From positions 5,195,501 through 5,259,500 of the forward strand of contig WPIO01000015.1 in NCBI GenBank assembly GCA_009760855.2: DNA of 64,000 nt, in the 5' to 3' direction. The notes beneath the pieces were generated by a model. That model was given only the letters and a program-made list of their open reading frames with translations, was not told where the DNA came from and did no database searches. This DNA is from Cristatella mucedo (taxonomy: Eukaryota > Bryozoa > Phylactolaemata > Cristatellidae). Both the position numbers and the translations under genes were made by a program. Shown in pieces: positions 57,789 through 64,000 of this stretch (position 1 is its first letter; the number at the start of each line of letters is the position of its first letter).

Positions 57789-58623
57789 ATGTAACCACAC
57801 AGAAGCTCGTCCCCGGCTGGTTACCAGTGGACGTTGTAGTGCAGTGCTGCAGCCCGGTTAAAACACAGGCGGCTACAACTGGGTGCCGAAAGCAACAGTT
57901 TATTGCGGGCCTGTTAGTATTGGTTATGCGCCGTAGCAAGTGCTTTATGCGTCGTGAACTGGACCGACGGAGTTAACTGTGCGAACAGCCCGAAGCCCGA
58001 CTATAAGAAACCACCAAGCGCCTGCGTCGCCAGCAGTGGTCCCGTCCACGAAGGCGGACCACTACAGTGCCTCAAGATATGAGCAGCTAACTGAGTAGCC
58101 GGCAGAACACAACCGTGCAGTCTAAGTTGCACTTAGCTGTTCCTCGCCATTGGTTCGACTCTCATGCTCTCGATGTGTGGTCTCTCATCGACTGCCGAAG
58201 CTGCAGCCCTAAGCTGTGTCAGTCATGTCGTTTATGCTCTCTCCTTCTATCCGCCCTCTTGACCTTGAGCGTAGCTGCTATTTTGTAGGACCATAGCTCT
58301 TAGTGTCCGTCCTCGGCCTATTCGCTCCTGCCTGTAATTTATTGGATGGCCCCTCTGTCAGCTGGCCATCCTTTCGCTCTTTGTCTAGTGGTGTACAGTA
58401 GTCGCACCACTTCCTGACCGCTCTTTGTCTAACCAAGCTCCATTCTAACCTGGGCGGATCTCGCTGTCAAACTAAAGCATCGCTCCGCTCCCGATTAACT
58501 AATGTGTCTCCTACCCAATTCTTTTTAGCTACTCCGCCCGCTACGGGTTGCTCTAGGTGCCGTAGTCAGACCCACTAAGGCCAGGGCTAGTATCACGGCT
58601 AGCCAGAGAGCTGCACCAAAGCA
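57789..58623. mobile_element. Probable solo LTR nested in family A
   Basis: An 835-bp GC-richer insertion separates coding end (CCTAAAAA) and UTR (AAAACACGCCTATTTAGG) of one family A element, as the uninterrupted copy at 33725-33760 shows. It starts TGTAACCACAC and ends CACCAAAGCA, the TG...CA form of LTRs, and is flanked by A runs that could hide a 4-5-bp target-site duplication. Possible signals: TATAAG at 58002-58007 on the plus strand, and AATAAA on the minus strand (57904-57899). The orientation is therefore not settled. No internal genes or second LTR are present. Confidence 0.55.
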
Positions 58624-58900
58624 AAAACACGCCTATTTAGGACAGCATCTAGTGGGTCCCTGTGATTCGTCCTTCGTGTGCTTATGCGTACTTACACTGT
58701 CCATGCTGCCATTAACTACATTTGCATGCTGACCCTGTGCACGTCACCTCTTACCATGTTACTTATGTTGTTACTCAAGCATGATATTACTCACCATTCA
58801 ATTGCATTTCCCTTTGCAGAAAATGTAAAACACCTAGAAAGAGACTGAGTTCTCTAAGGGCGCTCTATCGAGCGCATCATTTTTATTATTATTATCGTTA
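58624..58900 (+). mobile_element. Family A 3' UTR and tail, right of the LTR
   Basis: AGGACAGCATCTAGTGGGTCC, CATTTGCATGCTGACCCTGTGC in pieces, TTCAATTGCATTTCCCTTTGC, GAGTTCTCTAAGGGCGCTC, then TTTTTATTATTATTAT tail. The most complete family A 3' end in the window. Confidence 0.85.
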
Positions 58901-59590
58901 CCAATTGTATAAGTAGGATAACGTGATCGGTAGTATCGAAGGCAAATTACTGATGTAGCAGCAATATGGCAGTGCCATTTCCGTTGCTGCTTAGAATGCG
59001 ATTGTTACACGGAGGAGAGCAGATTCAGTGACTGCTAATGTAACACTGAAAATAACATTAAAATTTGCTATTTTCAGTGTGTGCTACCAGCTGCTAGCGA
59101 CCAGTTTTCCAAGAAAGAAAATTGGGCTATAGCTCAAAAGGACCTCTTTATCTAATACGGGCTTCCTAAGTAAAGGTCTGACGATCCACGATTTGAAGGA
59201 CTTCTGTACGACCGCCTGTTTCAGAGAAGCAGCAAAAATCTTGGTTGAAGCTTACCTAAATATTTCAACCACTGGAGACTAGAGAAGTGATATTATAAGG
59301 TTTATCTTCAATGGAGACCTATATTTACTAGACCTTATTATTATAACCACTTGGCATGCAGAAACCTCGTAAAATCTATTAAGTAAAGTCTCATGTTGCG
59401 ATTCAACGTTTTCTTAATTCAATGGAGCTTTAGGCAAACGCAATTGTGCACAATGTTTTCAGTGAAGAAGGCTGACAAGTGGTTGGCCTAGCCGTTTCTT
59501 TCTTCGAAGCTAAATCCCGAAAAATTTTCCAGCAAACAGCTTACCCTTTCTTGAAATCTATTTTGGATTTAACTTGCATTACTTCATAGC
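58901..59590 (-). mobile_element. Family B middle fragment
   Basis: Minus strand, parallel to 54530-55150: GTAGTATCGAAGGCA near 58932, GGCATGCAGAAACCTCG near 59353, CAGTGAAGAAGGCTGA near 59460. No open frame. Confidence 0.65.
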
Positions 59591-59960
59591 AACCAATTGC
59601 AAGAACGAGCAAAAAACTTGACCTGGCAAAAATTGCCGCCTTTACAATCCCTGATGCACGTCCGATCTACCAGCAGGCGAAGTAAGGAGGCAAATGATTC
59701 CCTCCCTATAGCTTTAGCTATATCGATCACATTACTAATTGGATGGCTACTGACGTTCTACAGCTCAAAGATGATGAGATTAATCTGATAGTTTTGGGAA
59801 AATCTAGGGTTACCAGAAAGTTGCAAGACCTAAACCTCCATATTGGAGGAACAAGCATTAGTAGCGTGATGTCAGCGAATTATTTAAGCATGATATTCCA
59901 AAATGACTTGCAGTCACACGAACGCATTTTTGTTCACTGTTAATATGGCCTATCTTCTAG
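59591..59960 (+). mobile_element. Family A RT fragment
   Basis: Frame at 59743-59943 reads DVLQLKDDEINLIVLGKSRV, then KLQDLNLHIGGTSISSV and ANYLSMIFQNDL, matching the LNDDKTELLVIG and NLGVIFDSDL stretches of related elements. Confidence 0.65.
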
Positions 59961-60339
59961 TTAAAAAGCATTAAAAATAAGGGCCTGTTGTTATTAGATT
60001 ACAACTGCCTAACTAATTCACACGCTCATGCAATCTTAATTCATGACACGTGACCTGTTATTTAATCATCTATATTTGTTCAAAAATGACCGGCTCATTG
60101 GGTCTCCCTTCAAAGGCATAGGCACGTTACATATGCTGTTAAGGAATGACGAATAAATCTTTAGTAATGAAATTTACAAATTCAATAAGCATAACACGGT
60201 TAGAGACGATGTGCCCAATGTCAGAGTGCAAGTAATCAATGTGAAGATTTGAGCTGGATATCCTGAGCTGAGTTATATATCAACAGACCCAAGCTCACAA
60301 ACTTGAGCTTACACAACCTCTACATCTTTGGATACGCTA
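59961..60339 (-). mobile_element. Decayed family A 3' UTR and unassigned bases
   Basis: 60100-60250 resembles the minus-strand UTR (TTCAATAAGCATAACACGGTTAG, GATGTGCCCAATGTCAGAGTGC compared with the 45.3 and 31.7 kb copies). The rest is not assigned. Confidence 0.35.
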
Positions 60340-61265
60340 AAGACAAATGCTCGTGAAGGCGTGCTTTTGCAGCACCTCGACTTTGAGCGAGCAGCCCCCC
60401 TGTACGGTGCTAAAAGTAAATATTGTAAGCGTACTAATGAATCCGTGTATGGCAAGAGAGCCAGCACTGGCACTCATAACACTCCAACTCGGTGAGCTCG
60501 GCTGCGGCTGTGGCAGCAGCTGAAAGATCGATCTAAACTGCAATCCGAGTCCTGACCGAGGTTCTGACCGAGAGTGTGTGACAAAAGTGGATAAGTCGCA
60601 CTGATCGATCCAGGACTATTGTGCGTGTAATCGCAGAAAAAGAAAGCACAATTGATGCGAAACCCGTTCAGCACGAGCCTTAGTGATCGTCCGAGAGAGA
60701 ATCGTGCCACAAAAGAAAATCCACTAGCCCATATCAACAAAATAGCCAGCAGTGCCGGGTCGTCGTCGGCCAGTTTATTCGGCTATATTTAACGGACGCA
60801 TGAGGACAGCATGTCATGGTGGGTGAGGGTTTGAGAGGTGGTGAGACGATGGCATAAGGGCCATGACCTGATGCAGAGGCCTGATCAGGTCGTACTCGGT
60901 CGCCGGCAGTGAACCACATGCCACAGCAACTGTCCACGCACAAGCTGATAAACCATGCTGCAGTGACACCACAGCTTGGGCGGATAGAACAGCAGATAGC
61001 CGCTCAGCAGCCTACATCGAAAAGCGCCTCATGCAGCGCACTTGCAGGCTGTGTTGATCACCCGGGCTAGTGAGCATAGCCAATCGGAGAAGGTACACTT
61101 CAAACAGGAAGCTCGAAACCAAATAGGCTACACGCAATCAGTCCACTATAATACGGGTGACTGCAGTGCCTTGGAACAGGCTGGAACAAAAAAGTGGAAA
61201 TGATCCGCCGGACGGAAGATCTATTTTATAGAATGGCATGTGACACCGTGCATGGCCTACCTACT
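60340..61265. other. GC-richer single-copy block with LTR-like signals
   Basis: No partner elsewhere in the window. On the minus strand AAATATA (60790-60784) is followed by AATAAA (60779-60774), then a GC-rich stretch to about 60745, an order seen at promoter and poly(A) ends of LTRs. Short direct repeat CTGACCGAG near 60552 and 60566. Frames at 60337-60943(-) show no motif I recognise. Its identity is open. Confidence 0.35.
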
Positions 61266-61269
61266 TTAA

Positions 61270-61410
61270 TAAGGCGAATGCTCTTCACGAACTCGGTCCT
61301 GAGGTCACGGGTTCAAATCCTGCTGTGGGCAATTGCTTATTGTTGCCGCAAGCGGTGCTGATAGTTTTTAAGGCTTTTCTGCCGCTAAAAGAAAATTGGC
61401 TACGAAATAA
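61270..61410 (+). mobile_element. tRNA-derived SINE
   Basis: ATAAGGCGAATGCTCTTCACG, GTCACGGGTTCAAATCCTGC (B box), GTGGGCAATTGC, GCGGTGCTGATAGTTTTTAAGGC. Plus strand, decayed tail. Confidence 0.75.
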
Positions 61411-61519
61411 GCTAATAATTTCTTAATTTTAGGGTCTGGAATGATGAGAATCGTATTAACAAATTCTTGAAAGATAAGCTGAGATTAAACAGCCAGTCCA
61501 GGTCAAATTTCAGCATTTA

Positions 61520-61766
<247 letters not shown>

Positions 61767-61779
61767 CCAACGTGAGATA

Positions 61780-62814
61780 ATGTATCTTCCTTAAGCGGAG
61801 ACTGGTGTGCCACAGAGTTTGTGGCTTTCCTACTCATTTTCTCTCAACTGACTGCAATAATACCTACAGAACTTCCTAGATAGACGGAGGACTTCTTTTG
61901 TCAGAATTAAGCCACAGTTAACCGGCCGGCAAAGAGGCATGATTTGTGGCTGATTTCGTACTGCAGCATCTGCAGATGAAACTTCTAATTTCGCCATCAG
62001 CTTATTTAGTCTACAAACAAAAAAGTTTCAGGTACGATCTATATTCCGATATTGAAGTTAAAATTTACAGCCAGCCACAAAGTTTTGGTTGTTACAAACA
62101 AAATAGAACTCTTTTGTTTGTTTCTACTCTTAATTACTCGCCCTCCGTTAAGGAATATCAAATCCTATGGATTAGCCACGAAGGTGAAGCAGACCATCGA
62201 GTTGACTGGAGCAATCACCGCGAGGACACGTTGAAGAGGCAAGGGAGAGTATCAGTACTTCATCAGGTAGCAGCAGGACTAATTGGCTGTCTACCGCCTT
62301 TTTCTGCACGCCTGTACCAGATAAGGATGTAAAGATGAACGTTACGAAACAAACGCAGTCTGCAACCAGGTGATCTGTCCCATCGGCACTGCCAAAACGT
62401 TTTAAGGGGGCCTCTTGTCAAAGCGACAGCAAAGCTACCACAAACAGGCATTCGTTCACTCTGACCAAACTTTTACCGGAGCCTGTATTAACCTGTGCAA
62501 AGTAACAGCAATTGCAGCAGCTGTATTTACTAATCCAGCGCCATTCGAGCCAAGCTTTTGGCAGCTTAGCTTACATGCTGAAGACAAGGCGACTACAATC
62601 TTGCATTAGCTTTCTTGTAGTGAGCGAGAGCAAGCCTAATTCCAGCAGTTTCTGGAATAAGGAGCATCGGCCGTCCCGACTGTGCACGTTCAGTGCAACC
62701 AGCCAGAGTTTGCACCCCTGTGGAACACCAGCCGCTCCCCCAAGCTGCAGACAACGAGCCATGACCAAGTCCGCATCGTCTTTGAACATGCCATTTCATT
62801 GACGGTTAATTATT
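61780..62814. other. Unassigned stretch
   Basis: No repeat partner or known motif seen. The 128-codon frame at 61946-62332(+) and the overlapping frames at 62415-62802 on both strands have no recognisable features. Confidence 0.3.
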
Positions 62815-63205
62815 AAGTTCCTACACGACCCGAAAGGCCCGCCACAGTGTCACTCCTTCACACCTAGCTGAACTGCTGCACCAGTGTTAGTCTCGTCGTG
62901 CCCTCCGGCCCTGTACGGACAAGTAATTACAAGTTCTATTTCTCTGCTTGCAGACCTTCGACGGCAGAAGCTTTTGCTCTGCAGGTCCGAGACTTTTGAA
63001 CTGACTTCCACAACTCCAACGCAATGCCAACTACTCTTCAGCCGACGACAATAGCACATCCATTCTAGCCGTCCTGAGCTGCTATTGACATGCTGCTCTC
63101 TGCATCAAATGGTCTACTGACTCAGCTATGCTTCTCACTTTATCAGGGTTACGCGAGATGAAGTCTTCTGGCTACCGAATGTGTTTCGAAAGCCTTTTGG
63201 GCCTT
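62815..63205 (+). mobile_element. Family B 3' fragment
   Basis: AAAGGCCCGCCACAG near 62832, CTAGCTGAACTGCTGCACCAG, the end of the RT frame (AEAFALQVRDF-like region), and UTR with CTCAGCTATGCTTCTCAC near 63120 and GGCTACCGAATGTG near 63169. Parallel to 30215-30600. Confidence 0.75.
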
Positions 63206-64000
63206 CAGAACCCCATGCAAAAGTGTCCGCCAATTGGACGAATTATTAAGCACCTCAGCACGCGTCTCAAGGAACCCAACAGATATGAGCGACGACTGCA
63301 GCAGCAGTTCACTGCAATAGATCATCAGCGTGGCATTGCACGACTTGACACAGACTTGCATTTCTGTCGAATAAACGACCTATAAATGACCATGAGCACG
63401 TCAAATGAACCGTTCGCTACTACTGAATGCCGAAGAGACACCATGCCCATACACAATCTAATTTATCAAGAGTATACACTTACATCTGAACCGTTTAGGA
63501 ATTGCCGACTACCTAAATGCCAATCTGGCTGAACTGTATTACAGGGCGAAGACTGGGCAGTCGGTAACTTAATCAACCTTGGCCAGGCAAAGTCAGGCTG
63601 TATAGCCTTTACTGAAGCTATGAGAGTGGCTCCGTATCACTTCGATTAGAGGGCGGGAAAAATAACGACAGTGCATACAGACCCGAGACTCCATCAGGAC
63701 AATCCTCAGATCTGAGATGGCATATACTCTCCAGCCATAGTGGCTCGGTGAAGCAAGTCGTTTTTATGTACTTGATAAGCTCACGACGCGCAAAAATTCT
63801 CCAATGCGAACTCCCATATGCGTCTCCCCTAGCTGTCCGATTGCTATCCAAAGTTTTCTCACTGTTCACAGACAGAGAGGGAGTTGAAACTGATGGCGGA
63901 CTTTTCATTGGCGTCTTTTTCACATGTAAGTGCTTCTCAATTTTTTTTAAACTATTTCTCAACCTTCGTTTTCCCGGTTGTCTAACACTTCACTCCCACA
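63206..64000. other. Unassigned stretch
   Basis: No repeat partner seen and no motif recognised in the frames at 63128-63385(+) and 63618-63962(-). Confidence 0.3.

Noticed and set aside
61946-62332. 128-codon plus-strand frame
   Set aside because: No signal peptide, domain or repeat partner; a frame of this length can occur by chance in 64 kb. Left as unassigned.

Overview
The window looks like a piece of a eukaryotic, probably invertebrate animal, nuclear genome. It is A+T-rich, has no bacterial-style gene density, contains no complete ordinary gene that I can recognise, and is full of decayed non-LTR retrotransposons (APE endonuclease plus reverse transcriptase), tRNA-derived SINEs and long duplicated blocks. 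The species cannot be told from what I see. Almost every reading frame longer than 60 codons is either a retrotransposon remnant or noise. All alignments were made by eye, so block edges are accurate to roughly 10-50 bases unless an exact site is given.

The left two thirds (1-46.3 kb) is a mosaic of one long unit copied several times in both orientations. Inside the unit sits a small three-exon gene that I do not recognise. Exon 1 (69 nt) encodes a signal peptide beginning MKLVAAAVFV. Exon 2 (118 nt) carries a motif NETAWIISLPESKQDV. Exon 3 (about 206 nt) is rich in Ala, Gly and His and ends at a stop codon followed 35-45 nt later by AATAAA. Splice sites, exon lengths and phases agree between copies. 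Eight copies lie at 1-458(-), 3262-3437(-), 6681-8628(+), 10882-11632(-), 19912-20435(-), 25515-27508(+), 30943-31100(-) and 32750-34371(-). Each has at least one lesion, so the array is a graveyard of a secreted-protein gene family whose intact members should lie elsewhere. Copies 6681(+) and 10882(-) face each other across a roughly 7-kb imperfect palindrome. The two + strand copies share the same retrotransposon in intron 1, so they descend from one already interrupted copy.

Further unit modules are an exon-like segment with a conserved GTAAGAG donor (near 16.3, 21.9, 37.3 and 46.0 kb), a module called Q here (4.7-6.0, 13.6-15.9, 22.1-23.3 and 50.3-51.1 kb) and a module called R1 (16.3-18.2 and 37.3-39.3 kb, inverted at 39.3-40.0 and 43.2-43.7 kb).

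Two non-LTR retrotransposon families dominate. Family B (about 3 kb, APE + RT, 3' end in ATTAC repeats) has a near-open RT at 29.4-30.4 kb and the longest copies at 46.3-50.2 and 53.2-56.0 kb, both on the minus strand. Family A (RT with GVPQGS-type motif, 3' end in ATT repeats) has many short 3' fragments, some with clear target-site duplications. From 46 to 64 kb the window is essentially nested A and B copies with GC-richer insertions at 48.2-48.9 kb, 57.8-58.6 kb (a likely solo LTR) and 60.3-61.3 kb (LTR-like signals), plus a TTTA/TA microsatellite at 61.5-61.8 kb.
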